NCBI GenBank assembly: GCA_963770865.1
Contig: CAVYRD010000012.1
Span: forward strand, 248,001-312,000
Source of the DNA: Miltoncostaea sp963770865
GTDB lineage: Bacteria; Actinomycetota; Thermoleophilia; Miltoncostaeales; Miltoncostaeaceae
Direction of reading: 5' to 3'
Length of the DNA stretch: 64,000 nucleotides
Both the position numbers and the translations under genes were made by a program. Every line of letters begins with the position of its first letter. Positions within the stretch are counted from its first letter, which is position 1. Shown here one piece after another: positions 44,538 to 57,102 of the stretch. A model generated the notes under the pieces. It had not been told where the DNA came from. It did not search any database and worked only from the letters and a program-made list of their open reading frames with translations.

Positions 44538-45940
44538 GCCGCCTCCACGGCTGACGCCAGCGCGACCAACAGGTGCTCGCGGCCGCGGCCGGCAACGAGC
44601 TGCAGGCCCACCGGCAGGCCGTCGCCGGTCCAACCGCACGGCACGGAGATCGCCGGCAGGCCGGTGAGCGACCAGGGGATGGCATTGCGCGACAGCACGG
44701 TGATGTGGCGCAGCGCGTCCTCCACCGGCGGAGCCGCGCACGGCGTGGTCGGCATCGCCAGCGCCCAGAGCCCGCCGAGCGCCGCCTCGAGGTCCGCGGC
44801 CAGCTCGGCGCGCAGGCGCTGCGCGTCGAGGTAGTCGGCCGCCGTGAGCCGGTCGGCCTCGTCGAGCTGGTCGGCGGTCTCCTCCCAGAGCAGGCCGCGG
44901 TCGATGCCCAGGGCGCGGTGCGACGCGGCCGCCTCGCAGCGGCTCACCACCAGGCCCGCGGCGCCGGCGCGCTCCAGGTCGGCGTGCGAGGGGCGCGGCG
45001 CGGCGACGATCTCGGCCCCCGTCTCCGCGAGGATCTCCACGGCGCCGCGCGCGGCCCGCGCCACGGCGGCCTCGCAGCCGTCGAAGGCGGCCTCCGGCAC
45101 CCCGATCCGGGCGCCCGCGACGGACGTCCCGCACCAGGCGCCAGCCCGGCCAGGCCGGGCGCGAGCGCCTCCGTGACCCGGGCCGCGTCGGCCACCGAGC
45201 GCGCCAGCGGGCCGACGTGGTCCATCGTCCAGGCCAGGCTCACCAGCCCGGCCGTCGGCACGGCGCCGTAGGTCGGCTTCAGCCCCACCACGCCGCAGAG
45301 GGCCGCGGGCACCCGGATCGAGGCGCGCGTGTCGGTGCCGAGCGAGGCCGCGCCGAACCCCGTGGCGACCGCGATGCCCGACCCGCCGCTCGACCCGCCG
45401 GGGATCCGCTCCGGGTCCCACGGGTTGCGCGCCTGGGGCGTGGTGACCCCGAGCGCGAACTCGTGGGTCGCCACCTTGCCGAGCACCACCGCCCCGGCGG
45501 CGCGCAGCGACGCCACGGCCGGGGCATCGCGGTCCGGGTCGGCGATGTAGGCGGCCGAGCCGGCCCGCGTCGGCAGCCCGGCCACGTGGATGACGTCCTT
45601 CACCGTGACCGGCATCCCGTGCAGGGGGCCGCGCTCCGGTGCCGGCAGCCCGTCGAGGGCGTCGGCCTCGGCGAGCGCCTCCTCGGCGCCGCAGCGCGGT
45701 CACCGCCCCGAGCGCGGCGGCGCGGCCGGCCGCCGCGAGGGCCTCCTCGACGCGCTCGCGCGCGGAGGCCGCGCCGTCCTGCCGTGCTCGGGGCGGGGCG
45801 GGCGGCGGGAGCAGGCCGGCCGCGGGGAGCCGCGGCGCGTCGACCATCGGCCGCAGGGCCTCGGCGGGCCGGTGCGCGGCCAGGACGTCGCGCGCGCGGT
45901 CGAACGCCTCCTGCGCCGGGCTGCGCGCCGCCGATCTCAC
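44513..45940 (-). CDS. amidase signature family hydrolase (two frame breaks)
   Basis: Ser-Ser-Lys amidase of about 475 residues. The triad regions are visible: Lys in MPVTVKDVIHVAGL, cis-Ser in PGGSSGGSGIAVATGF and nucleophile Ser in GTDTRASIRVPAALCG (Arg-Ala in place of the more usual Gly-Gly). Frame breaks lie near 45700 and 45150. The N-terminal piece (RSPAQEAFDRARDVLAAHRP) and the C-terminal piece (IPWSLTGLPAISVPCGW) share one frame. GTG at 45940 overlaps the biuret hydrolase stop. In this company it may cleave allophanate or 1-carboxybiuret, as AtzE/AtzF-type amidases do, but the exact substrate is inferred. Confidence 0.85.
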   Translation of the reverse strand: MRSAARSPAQEAFDRARDVLAAHRPAEALRPMVDAPRLPAAGLLPPPAPPRARQDGAASARERVEEALAAAGRAAALGAVTALRRRGGARRGRRPRRAAGTGARPPARDAGHGEGRHPRGRAADAGRLGRLHRRPGPRCPGRGVAARRRGGGARQGGDPRVRARGHHAPGAQPVGPGADPRRVERRVGHRGRHGVRRGLARHRHARLDPGARGPLRRGGAEADLRRRADGRAGEPGLDDGPRRPAGALGGRRGPGHGGARARPGRAGAWCGTSVAGARIGVPEAAFDGCEAAVARAARGAVEILAETGAEIVAAPRPSHADLERAGAAGLVVSRCEAAASHRALGIDRGLLWEETADQLDEADRLTAADYLDAQRLRAELAADLEAALGGLWALAMPTTPCAAPPVEDALRHITVLSRNAIPWSLTGLPAISVPCGWTGDGLPVGLQLVAGRGREHLLVALASAVEAAQPKRPLT

Positions 45941-46632
45941 GCCGCCGCTCCCAGCGCCTCGAGCACCGCCTGCGACGAGGAGACCGCGCCGAACACCCCG
46001 CCCTGCATCGTCACCATCCGCAGCGCCGCCTCGTGGTTGGCGAGGTCCGTCGCCCCGGTGCAGTCGTCGAGGATCAGGCACTCGTAGCCGCGGTCGTTGG
46101 CCTCGCGCATCGTGGTGTGCACGCAGACGTCCGTCGTGATGCCCGTGAGGATGATGTGGGTGACACCCGCCGTCCGCAGCACCAGGTCGAGGTCGGTCGC
46201 GTAGAAGGCGCCCTTGCCCGGCTTGTCGATGATCGCCTCGCCGTCCAGGGGGGCGACCTCGGGCACGATCTCCCAGCCCGGCTCGCCGCGCACCAGGATG
46301 CGCCCGTTGGGGCCGGTGTCGCCGATGCCCGCCCCGATCTGGCGCGAGCGCCACAGCTTGTTCGGCGGGCAGTCGGAGAGGTCCGGCCGATGGCCCTCGC
46401 GCGTGTGGACGATCGTCATGCCGGCGGCGCGCGCCGCGGCCAGCAGCCGCGCGGTCGGGCCGAGGCCGGCCCGCGTCAGGGCGATGTCGTAGCCCATCCG
46501 GTCGACGTAGCCGCCCTCGCCGCAGAAGTCGAACTGCCAGTCGATCAGCAGCAGGGCGGTGCGGGCCGGGTCGATCGCGTCGTCGTAGGGCCAGGGGTAC
46601 GGCTCGGCGGCGACGGTGCCGTGCGTGCTCAT
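45937..46632 (-). CDS. biuH: biuret hydrolase (isochorismatase-like cysteine hydrolase)
   Basis: Predicted to hydrolyse biuret to allophanate and ammonia. The 231-residue protein closely resembles, from memory, the Rhizobium enzyme: AEPYPWPY, DFCGEGGYVDRMGYD, HTREGHRPDL, IGAGIGDTGPNGRILVRGEP and GITTDVCVHTTMREANDRGY. The catalytic triad is Asp31, Lys137 and Cys170, with Gln210 in the specificity position. Each is exactly five less than the residue numbers I recall for the studied enzyme (36, 142, 175, 215). The start overlaps the alpha/beta hydrolase stop (ATGA) and the stop overlaps the amidase GTG. Confidence 0.88.
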   Translation of the reverse strand: MSTHGTVAAEPYPWPYDDAIDPARTALLLIDWQFDFCGEGGYVDRMGYDIALTRAGLGPTARLLAAARAAGMTIVHTREGHRPDLSDCPPNKLWRSRQIGAGIGDTGPNGRILVRGEPGWEIVPEVAPLDGEAIIDKPGKGAFYATDLDLVLRTAGVTHIILTGITTDVCVHTTMREANDRGYECLILDDCTGATDLANHEAALRMVTMQGGVFGAVSSSQAVLEALGAAA

Positions 46633-47477
46633 GCGTCCTCCTCGGCGGTCGCGGGTCGTGGGGGGTGGGGCGCGGCGGGGCGGGCGAGCCGCACGGCCAT
46701 CCCGGCCAGCGCCGTGGGTGCCTCGAGCTGGACGAGGTGGCCCGAGGGCGGCCGGGCCGGGACCGCCCCGGCGAGGCGCATCAGCACGTCGCCGGCCTCC
46801 CGGCGCTCCGCCCCGCTGCGGGCGCCGACCGACGAGACGACGGTCATCGCGCGCAGGCGGCTCAGCTGGCGCGCCGTGGGGGCGAAGGCGGGGAACATGG
46901 GGATCTCCGCGCGCACGGCCGGCCCGGCCGCCCGGATCTCCTCGCGCGTCGCGGCGTCCACCCCGGCCCAGCCGCCGCCGCCGAGCGCCCGCGCGAGCTC
47001 CAGCGCCGCCTCGCCCGCGTCGGCGGACGCCGCGACCGCCGCCGCCGCGTCCTTCAGGCGCGAGTTCAGGATGCCCGCCAGCGTTCCGAGCGCCGGCTCG
47101 TGCAGCACCAGGGCGGCGACGCGGTCGGGGCGCGCGATGGCGGCCGCGAGCGCGATCGTCGCGCCGCCGCTCACCCCGGCCCACACGGCCCGCCCGGCGC
47201 CGGCGGCGTCCAGCACCGCGATCAGGTCGGCGACCTGGCCGTCGAGGTCGGCCGCGGGCGCCGCCGCCGCGCTCGCCCCGTAGCCGCCGCGGTGCGGCGT
47301 GATCACGCGCACGCCGGCCTCCGCCGCCGCCCGCGCCGCCGCGGAGAGCGTCGCCGGTCCGTAGCCGACGCCGTGCACCAGGATCACGTCGGGCCCCGCG
47401 CCCTCGACCTGCGCGGCGATGCGCCCGTGGGGGACGGCGGCGGACGGCGGGGCGGGCTGCGGCGGTGCGCTCGTCAC
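46629..47477 (-). CDS. alpha/beta hydrolase in biuret-type cluster
   Basis: A 282-residue hydrolase with DVILVHGVGYGPATL (oxyanion), AVWAGVSGGATIALAAAIAR (nucleophile Ser in GVSGG) and a C-terminal His likely in PPSGHLVQLEAP. The family spans esterases and RutD-like carbamate or aminoacrylate hydrolases; its job here is not clear. GTG at 47477 lies only six bases from the GntR-type palindrome TGTATACAA, so the message may be nearly leaderless. It is the first gene of a three-gene overlapping unit with biuH and the amidase. Confidence 0.82.
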   Translation of the reverse strand: MTSAPPQPAPPSAAVPHGRIAAQVEGAGPDVILVHGVGYGPATLSAAARAAAEAGVRVITPHRGGYGASAAAAPAADLDGQVADLIAVLDAAGAGRAVWAGVSGGATIALAAAIARPDRVAALVLHEPALGTLAGILNSRLKDAAAAVAASADAGEAALELARALGGGGWAGVDAATREEIRAAGPAVRAEIPMFPAFAPTARQLSRLRAMTVVSSVGARSGAERREAGDVLMRLAGAVPARPPSGHLVQLEAPTALAGMAVRLARPAAPHPPRPATAEEDA

Positions 47478-47483
47478 GCCAGA

Positions 47484-47492
47484 TGTATACAA
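47484..47492 (-). promoter_or_regulatory. GntR-type operator half-palindrome TGTATACAA
   Basis: TGTATACAA sits directly before the start of the alpha/beta hydrolase gene and is followed by ACGCCCC. The same word, as TTGTATACAA followed by GCGCCCC, precedes the permease gene at 50869. The short, AT-rich palindrome stands out in very GC-rich DNA and fits FadR-subfamily GntR operators (T-G-T-A-T-A-C-A). It is probably the site of the regulator encoded at 47606-48265. Confidence 0.7.
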
Positions 47493-47605
47493 ACGCCCCC
47501 GCGGGCGCCGCACTAGCCGGGAGGCGGAACCGGCGGGCCGGGCTTCGTCCCCCGGGCCAGACGGCCAATTGGCCGCGGCGCCTCCGGCCATTGGCCGGGG
47601 CTTCC

Positions 47606-48265
47606 TCAGTCGGGCGCGAAGGCCGCCTGGGCGCGGGCGGCGGCGTCGACCACCGCGCGCTGGGACTCGATGATGTGGACGATCATCAGTGCTCCGGCCT
47701 TCTCGGCGTCGCCGTCGGCGACCGCGTCGAGGATCGCGAGGTGCTGGCGCACCGTGGCGCGCACCCGCGCCGCGTCGAGGAAGTCGTGGACCCGCACGAG
47801 GCGGATGCGGGCGTTGATGCCGTCGAGCGCGGCCCGCACCTGGCGGTTGCCGCCGATCTCGGCGATGCCGAGATGGAAGGCCTCGTCGTTGTATACGATC
47901 TCTTCCCCCGCCTCCGGGATGTGCCCCTCCCAGTGCGAGCGGAGGGCCAGCAGCCGCCGGTTGCGGTCGACCGCCCCGCAGGCCCGGCGCACGGAGAGCA
48001 CCTCGATCGCCCGGCGCAGCTCGTAGAGCTCGTCCAGCTCGGCCTGCTCGATGACCGGCGCCGCGTAGCCGCGCTGGGGCCGGTGGACGAGGAGGCCCTC
48101 CTCCGCCAGGCGCCGGCACGCCTCCCGCACGGGGGTGCGGGAGGCGTCGTAGTGGCGGGCGGCCCACTGCTCGATGACGCGCTCGCCCGGCCGGATGCGC
48201 CCGCGCAGCAGGTCGGATCGCATCCGGTGGTAGATGCTCTCGGCGAGCAGAGGTCGGGTGGTCAG
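47606..48265 (-). CDS. GntR family transcriptional regulator (FCD domain)
   Basis: A 219-residue regulator. The winged helix is LAESIYHRMRSDLLRGRIRP followed by YDASRTPVREACRRLAEEGL and VHRPQRGY. The all-helical FCD domain follows, with likely metal ligands in YNDEAFHLGIAEIGGNRQ (Asp, His), VRQHLAILDAV and IVHIIESQ. The family normally begins before ATG 48223, and the extra 14 residues (LTTRPLLAESIYHR) fit well. They require a CTG start at 48265, which has GGAGG five bases upstream. Expected to sense a cluster substrate and release the TTGTATACAA sites. Confidence 0.88.
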   Translation of the reverse strand: MTTRPLLAESIYHRMRSDLLRGRIRPGERVIEQWAARHYDASRTPVREACRRLAEEGLLVHRPQRGYAAPVIEQAELDELYELRRAIEVLSVRRACGAVDRNRRLLALRSHWEGHIPEAGEEIVYNDEAFHLGIAEIGGNRQVRAALDGINARIRLVRVHDFLDAARVRATVRQHLAILDAVADGDAEKAGALMIVHIIESQRAVVDAAARAQAAFAPD

Positions 48266-48325
48266 GGTGTCCTCCGAGCGGGTGTCCCCGCGAGTGTAGT
48301 CCCGGGGATGGGCGTCGCCGTCCTC

Positions 48326-49039
48326 CTACGGGACCGCGCCGGCGGGCACCGGCGCGCCGAGCGCGGAGAGGACCGCGGAGGACGGCGCGACCCATCCGAA
48401 TATGCCCCCCTGCGCGGCGATCATGCGCAGCCCCACCTCGTGGAACTCGGGGAAGTAGGAGCCGCAGCAGTCCTCGGGCACCAGGCACTCGAAGCCGCGG
48501 TCGTTGGCCTCGCGCACCGTCGTGTGGACGCACACCTCGGTGGTCACGCCGGTGACGATGAGGCTGGAGATCCCCCCGTTGCGCAGCATCAGCTCGAGGT
48601 CGGTGGCGTAGAACGCGCCCTTGCCCGGCTTGTCGAGCACGGCCTCGCCGGGCAGCGGGGCGAGATCGTCGACGATGTCGTGGCCCTCCTCGCCGCGCAC
48701 CAGGATGCGCCCCTTGGGGCCGGGGTCGCCGATGCCGGTCTCGAGGCGCCCTCGAGAGAGCTTGGCCGGCGGGCAGTCGAGCAGGTCGGGCCGGTGCCCC
48801 TCCCGCGTGTGGATGACCGTCATCCCCGCCGCGCGGCACGCGTCGAGCAGGCGCCCGAGCGGCTCGACGACACGCGACAGCAGGGAGACGTCGTTGCCGA
48901 GGCCGGCGCCGAAGCCGCCCTCCTCGAGGAAGTCGCGCTGCATGTCGATCACGACCAGCGCGGTGCGGGCGGGGTCGAAGGTGAACTCGTACGGTTCGGC
49001 GGGGACGCTGAGGGGCCCCGCCGTCGGGCTCGGTGTCAC
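48326..49039 (-). CDS. isochorismatase-like cysteine hydrolase, paralog of BiuH (triuret hydrolase candidate)
   Basis: A 237-residue hydrolase sharing HTREGHRPDLLDCPP, GIGDPGPKGRILVRGEEG, DKPGKGAFYATDLEL and GVTTEVCVHTTVREANDRGF with BiuH. The triad is Asp32, Lys137 and Cys170, and Gln210 is kept. It differs in the N-terminal substrate region (RDFLEEGGFGAGLG instead of DFCGEGGYVDRMGYD). Paralogs of BiuH near it in other bacteria hydrolyse triuret (TrtA), and RutB is also related, so these are the candidate roles. GTG at 49039 has AAGGAG six bases upstream. It follows the permease gene. Confidence 0.85.
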   Translation of the reverse strand: MTPSPTAGPLSVPAEPYEFTFDPARTALVVIDMQRDFLEEGGFGAGLGNDVSLLSRVVEPLGRLLDACRAAGMTVIHTREGHRPDLLDCPPAKLSRGRLETGIGDPGPKGRILVRGEEGHDIVDDLAPLPGEAVLDKPGKGAFYATDLELMLRNGGISSLIVTGVTTEVCVHTTVREANDRGFECLVPEDCCGSYFPEFHEVGLRMIAAQGGIFGWVAPSSAVLSALGAPVPAGAVP

Positions 49040-49101
49040 GGGTCGCTCCTTCCGGGGCGTGGGGCGGCGCTCGCGCGGGCGCCGCCCCACGGTTGACGGG
49101 G

Positions 49102-50798
49102 TCAGGTGCTGGTGGCCGGGGCGGGTCCCTCGTCGATCATGGCCGTGGCCGGGGTCCCCGGCGACGGACCATCCCCCCGCCGAGCCGCGCCGGCCGCCAG
49201 TCGGGCGTGGGCGCCTCCGTGTCGGCCGGGTCGGCCGGGTCCAGCTCGCGCACCGGCACCCGCAGCAGGTAGAAGGCGAGGCATACGACGGCCATGAAGA
49301 CGTAGCCGAGGACGACCTGCGGATCGTCCATCCACGCCACCTCGGCGCCGTGGATCAACCCGATCGACGCCAGGGCGGCGCCGAACGGCGTAGCCGGTCG
49401 CCCAGAGGAAGTTGCGGTCGATCATGAACACCGCGATCGCGCCGAGCACCATGCCCGCGAGCACCGCGCCCTCGCCGAGCGTCGCTGAGGCCCTCGTAGA
49501 TGACGCCGCCGGTGGCGAGGTTGTCGAAGCCGACCTGCTGCGGCGGAGGTGCCCGGCCGCGCGCGAGCGCGTTGTCGATCAGGCCGGTGGCCCACTGGGC
49601 GATGTTGGGGATCATCGCGAGGACGATCGCCGGGTAGTACGCCTTCGGCACCGCGGCGAACGCCTGGGAGCCGATCGCGAGGCCGATGAACAGCAGGATC
49701 GGGACGATCGCGGGGATCGGCAGGATCGCCGACAGCAGCGGGAACATGCCGAGGATGCAGAGCCCGAAGATCAGGACGCCGGTCGCCAGCGAGTAGGAGA
49801 TGCGGCCGCCGGCGGCCTTCCAGCCGGGCTGGCCGATGTAGACGGCCGGCGGGAACGGGCTGCCCAGGCCGGCGCCGATCACGGCGCCCGTGCCGTCGGC
49901 CAGCAGGACGCTGCGCAGGTTGTAGGAGTCGCCCGCCACCGCGGCGCTCTCCACGTTGCTCATCGCCTCGGTGAAGTTGTAGATGCCGAGCGGGATGGCG
50001 GTGGCCAGCAGCGGCGAGATGTCGCCGAGGCCGTTGAACAGCATGTCGAGGTTGAGCGTCGGGCCCGCGAGGGCGATCGACTCGACGCCGTCGCTGACCG
50101 CGCCGGCGTCCATGTAGCCGCCGATCCAGGCGATGGCCGTGCCCACCAGCAGCGCGGCCAGGCCGATCGGGATGTTGAACGGGCAGCTTCACGCCGGAGA
50201 TGAAGCCGATGATGATCGCGGCGAGCACCGGCAGGGCGATCCAGAGCGCCTCCCACATCTGCGCGGCGGGCCGCATCGAGATGAAGGTGATCGAGATGCC
50301 GGCCAGGGTGCCGAGCAGGGCCGCGCCCGGCGTCAGGCGGCGGATGATCGGGCCCACGAACGCGCCGGCCAGGATGATCAGGCCGATGATGAAGGCCCAC
50401 GCGAGGCCGGCCTCCCACGCCTTCACCGGGTCCTTGGTCTGGATGTAGATCGGCAGCATGATCACCAGCGTCACGATGAACATGTGCGGGACGCTCGGGC
50501 CGTAGGGCATGGCCGTGACGTCCGTGCGGCCCTCCTTGAAGGCCAGGCGCCGCGCGAGCCAGAAGTAGAAGACGTTGCCCACCAGCAGCTCGATGCCGAG
50601 TGCGGGCAGGATCGTGCCGTTGACGTCGCCGGCCGGGATGTTCACCACGAAGATGCACAGCCCGGCGAGCACGATGACGTTGACCAGCATGTTGATGAAG
50701 AACCCGAAGAAGGCGTTCAGGTCGCCGCGGGTCCAGATCGGCACCTCCGGCGCGCCGCTGGGGCGCCCGCGCCCGAGGACGGCGGTCAGCGAGGACAT
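49102..50798 (-). CDS. nucleobase/xanthine-uracil-type permease (several frame breaks)
   Basis: Membrane transporter of about 560 residues with a dozen or more hydrophobic helices, resembling NCS2-related xanthine/uracil permeases. The N-terminal part (WTRGDLNAFFGFFINMLVNV, TAMPYGPSVPHMFIVTLVIM) is in one frame to about 50175. The middle (WIGGYMDAGAVSDGVESIAL, PLGIYNFTEAMSNVESAAVA) is in a second frame to about 49480. Two more switches occur before the end near 49102. ATG at 50798 has GGGAGGGG upstream. It probably imports biuret, a related ureide or a nucleobase for the cluster. Confidence 0.8.
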
Positions 50799-50868
50799 GT
50801 TCTCGCCCCTCCCTTGTTCGCTCGACGTGATCTGAGGACATCCGCGCCGGGCACGCGGGCGATGGGCG

Positions 50869-50878
50869 TTGTATACAA
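50869..50878 (-). promoter_or_regulatory. GntR-type operator palindrome TTGTATACAA upstream of permease
   Basis: A perfect 10-bp palindrome, TTGTATACAA, followed by GCGCCCC, 70 bp before the permease ATG. It matches the site before the alpha/beta hydrolase gene. A weaker copy, TTGTATACC, lies at 50975-50983, about 105 bp further out. Together they could let the regulator bind cooperatively at the permease promoter. Confidence 0.72.
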
Positions 50879-50974
50879 GCGCCCCGTCGGGCGGGGGACT
50901 GGCCCTCGGCAGAAAGCGCGGGCGGGCCGGTTGGTGCCTGCGGCCAGTCGGCCCATCATCAAGCCGATGCACGG

Positions 50975-50983
50975 TTGTATACC
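50975..50983 (-). promoter_or_regulatory. second, partial TTGTATAC operator upstream of permease
   Basis: TTGTATACC in the otherwise GC-rich 250-bp gap between the permease start and the aconitase end. It keeps eight of ten bases of the palindrome at 50869. It may be an auxiliary site for the same GntR protein. No other feature is visible in this gap. Confidence 0.45.
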
Positions 50984-51046
50984 GGCACCCGGCGGGCCGA
51001 GGCGGCGCCCCCTGAGCCGCGCGGGCGGCTCAGGGGGCGGGGTCGC

Positions 51047-53743
<2,697 letters not shown>

Positions 53744-53843
53744 TGCAGGCTCCTGATTCGGGTCGGCAGTCCGACCCTGGAGCCTACCGGAGCGAAAAGG
53801 TCCGGCGCGCGGCCCGGGGGCCGCGCGCGCGGGACGGCCGGGG

Positions 53844-55529
<1,686 letters not shown>

Positions 55530-55656
55530 GGAACCCCTTCGTGCGCGTGTCGGCGGCCGCGGCGCGTCCCCCGTGCGGGTCGCCGGCCTCACCACCCCCT
55601 CGGGCAGTCTGCCAACTGTAGGTAGGCGGCGCTCCGGGCGCCCCCCCATCGCATGA

Positions 55657-55676
55657 ATGAATGAGCGGACATTCAT
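55657..55676 (+). promoter_or_regulatory. ArsR-type operator upstream of ArsR-CDF operon
   Basis: Perfect inverted repeat ATGAATG-AGCGGA-CATTCAT, 13 bases before the ArsR start. The form (ATGAA-type arms, about 6-base spacer) matches sites of metal-sensing ArsR/SmtB repressors. It stands out in the GC-rich background. Autoregulation of the two-gene metal operon is likely. Confidence 0.75.
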
Positions 55677-55689
55677 GTAATGTGACCAT

Positions 55690-56028
55690 GTGAGTCACGA
55701 TCACTCCGTTCCCGGGCCGATCGACCGCGCGCAGGCCGCGGCGGTGGCCGCCACGATGCAGGCCCTCGCCACCCCGAGCCGCGTCCTCATCCTCGACCAC
55801 CTGCGGCGCGCGCCGATGCCGGTGTCGGCCCTGGCCCTCGCGGTGGGCATGGAGCAGTCGGCCGTCTCCCACCAGCTGCGGATGCTGCGCCACCTCGGCC
55901 TGGTGGTGGGCGAGCGCCGCGGCCGCCAGGTGGTGTACGCGCTTCACGACGAGCACGTGGGCGACCTGGTGGCGCAGGCCGTCGGCCACGTCGAGCACCT
56001 CCGGCTCGGCATGCGGGGCGCGGCGTGA
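55690..56028 (+). CDS. ArsR/SmtB family metal-responsive repressor
   Basis: A 112-residue winged-helix repressor: ATMQALATPSRVLILDHLRR, SALALAVGMEQSAVSHQLRM (recognition helix) and LRHLGLVVGERRGRQVVYAL. The C-terminal helix, DEHVGDLVAQAVGHVEHLRL, has Asp and His residues in the alpha-5 positions used by zinc/cobalt/nickel sensors such as SmtB/CzrA/NmtR. The N-terminus MSHDHS adds possible ligands. GTG at 55690 fits. Its stop overlaps the transporter GTG, so the two form one operon. Confidence 0.92.
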   Translation: MSHDHSVPGPIDRAQAAAVAATMQALATPSRVLILDHLRRAPMPVSALALAVGMEQSAVSHQLRMLRHLGLVVGERRGRQVVYALHDEHVGDLVAQAVGHVEHLRLGMRGAA

Positions 56029-57017
56029 GCGGCGGACACGCTCACGGCCACCACCACACGAACCACGGCCCCGACGGCCACACCCACGGCGGTGTGAGCC
56101 CGGCGGTGCTCGGCAGCCGCGAGGCGCTCCGCACCCTGTGGCTGTCGCTGGCGATCCTGGGCGCGACGGCGGTCCTGCAGCTGGTTGTGGTGCTGCTCTC
56201 GGGCTCTGTCGCGCTGCTCGCCGACACGGTCCACAACGTGGGCGACGCCCTGACGGCCCTGCCGCTCGGCGCCGCGTTCATCCTCTCGCGTCGCCCGCCG
56301 ACCGCGCGCCTCACCTACGGGTACGGGCGCACCGAGGACCTGGCCGGCATGGCCGTCCTCGCCGTCATCCTGTTCTCGGCGGGCTACGCCGCGTGGGAGT
56401 CCGTCGCGCGCCTCGTGGACCCCCGGACGCCCGGCATGCTGCCCGCGGTCGCACTCGCGGGGCTGGTCGGCTTCGCCGGCAACGAGTGGGTCGCCGTCTA
56501 CCGCATCCGCACCGGGCGCCGCATCGGGTCGGCGGCCCTCGTCGCGGACGGGTACCACGCCCGCGTCGACGGCTTCACGAGCCTCGCCGTCGTGGCCGGG
56601 GCCGTGGGTGTCGCGCTCGGGTTCCCGCTGGCCGACCCGCTCGTCGGCCTCGGCATCGCCCTCGTCATCCTGCGCATCGTCTGGACATCGGCCCGCGAGA
56701 TCGTGGTCCGGATGCTCGACGGCATCGAGCCCGAGATCGTGGAGGAGGTGCGCCACCAGGCCGGCCACGTCGACGGGGTCCTCGCCGTCGAGGAGGTCCG
56801 CGCCCGGTGGGTCGGCCACGAGATCCGCTCCGAGGTCAACGTGGTCGTCGCGCCCGAGCTGACGGTGGCCGAGGGGCACCGCGTGGCCGTGGAGGTTCGG
56901 CGACGGCTGATCGACCGCGTCGACCACCTGGCCGAGGCGGTCGTCCACGTCGATCCGGCGTCCGCCCCGGGCGAGGCGCGCCACGACGAGCTGAGGCCCG
57001 CCGCCGCGGCTCCGTAG
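56025..57017 (+). CDS. cation diffusion facilitator family metal exporter
   Basis: Proton-coupled exporter of zinc or related divalent metals, 330 residues. A His-rich N-terminus (GGHAHGHHHTNHGPDGHTHG) precedes six hydrophobic helices. The two metal-site motifs are LLADTVHNVGDAL and VADGYHARVDGFTS (His-x3-Asp in each). The cytoplasmic C-terminal domain begins ARWVGHEIRSEVNVVVAPEL. It resembles ZitB/CzcD proteins. Overlap with the ArsR gene and the ATGAATG operator indicate metal-inducible expression. Confidence 0.94.
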   Translation: MSGGHAHGHHHTNHGPDGHTHGGVSPAVLGSREALRTLWLSLAILGATAVLQLVVVLLSGSVALLADTVHNVGDALTALPLGAAFILSRRPPTARLTYGYGRTEDLAGMAVLAVILFSAGYAAWESVARLVDPRTPGMLPAVALAGLVGFAGNEWVAVYRIRTGRRIGSAALVADGYHARVDGFTSLAVVAGAVGVALGFPLADPLVGLGIALVILRIVWTSAREIVVRMLDGIEPEIVEEVRHQAGHVDGVLAVEEVRARWVGHEIRSEVNVVVAPELTVAEGHRVAVEVRRRLIDRVDHLAEAVVHVDPASAPGEARHDELRPAAAAP

Positions 57018-57102
57018 TCCCCCGCGCGCGGGCTGCCCGATTCCCCGCTGACGCCGCGGCCCGGCGGGCGCACGATGGCCTCACAGCGGAAGGAGGCCCG
57101 CG

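Noticed and set aside
45937..46632. Calling the first isochorismatase-like gene RutB (ureidoacrylate hydrolase)
   Set aside because: The N-terminal AEPYPWPY, the GYVDRMGYD segment and the catalytic spacing fit biuret hydrolase better, and no rutA or rutC is present.
47889..47898. TTGTATACGA inside the GntR gene as a third operator
   Set aside because: It lies in the middle of the coding region of the FCD domain and encodes conserved-looking residues (IVYND), so it is likely coincidence.
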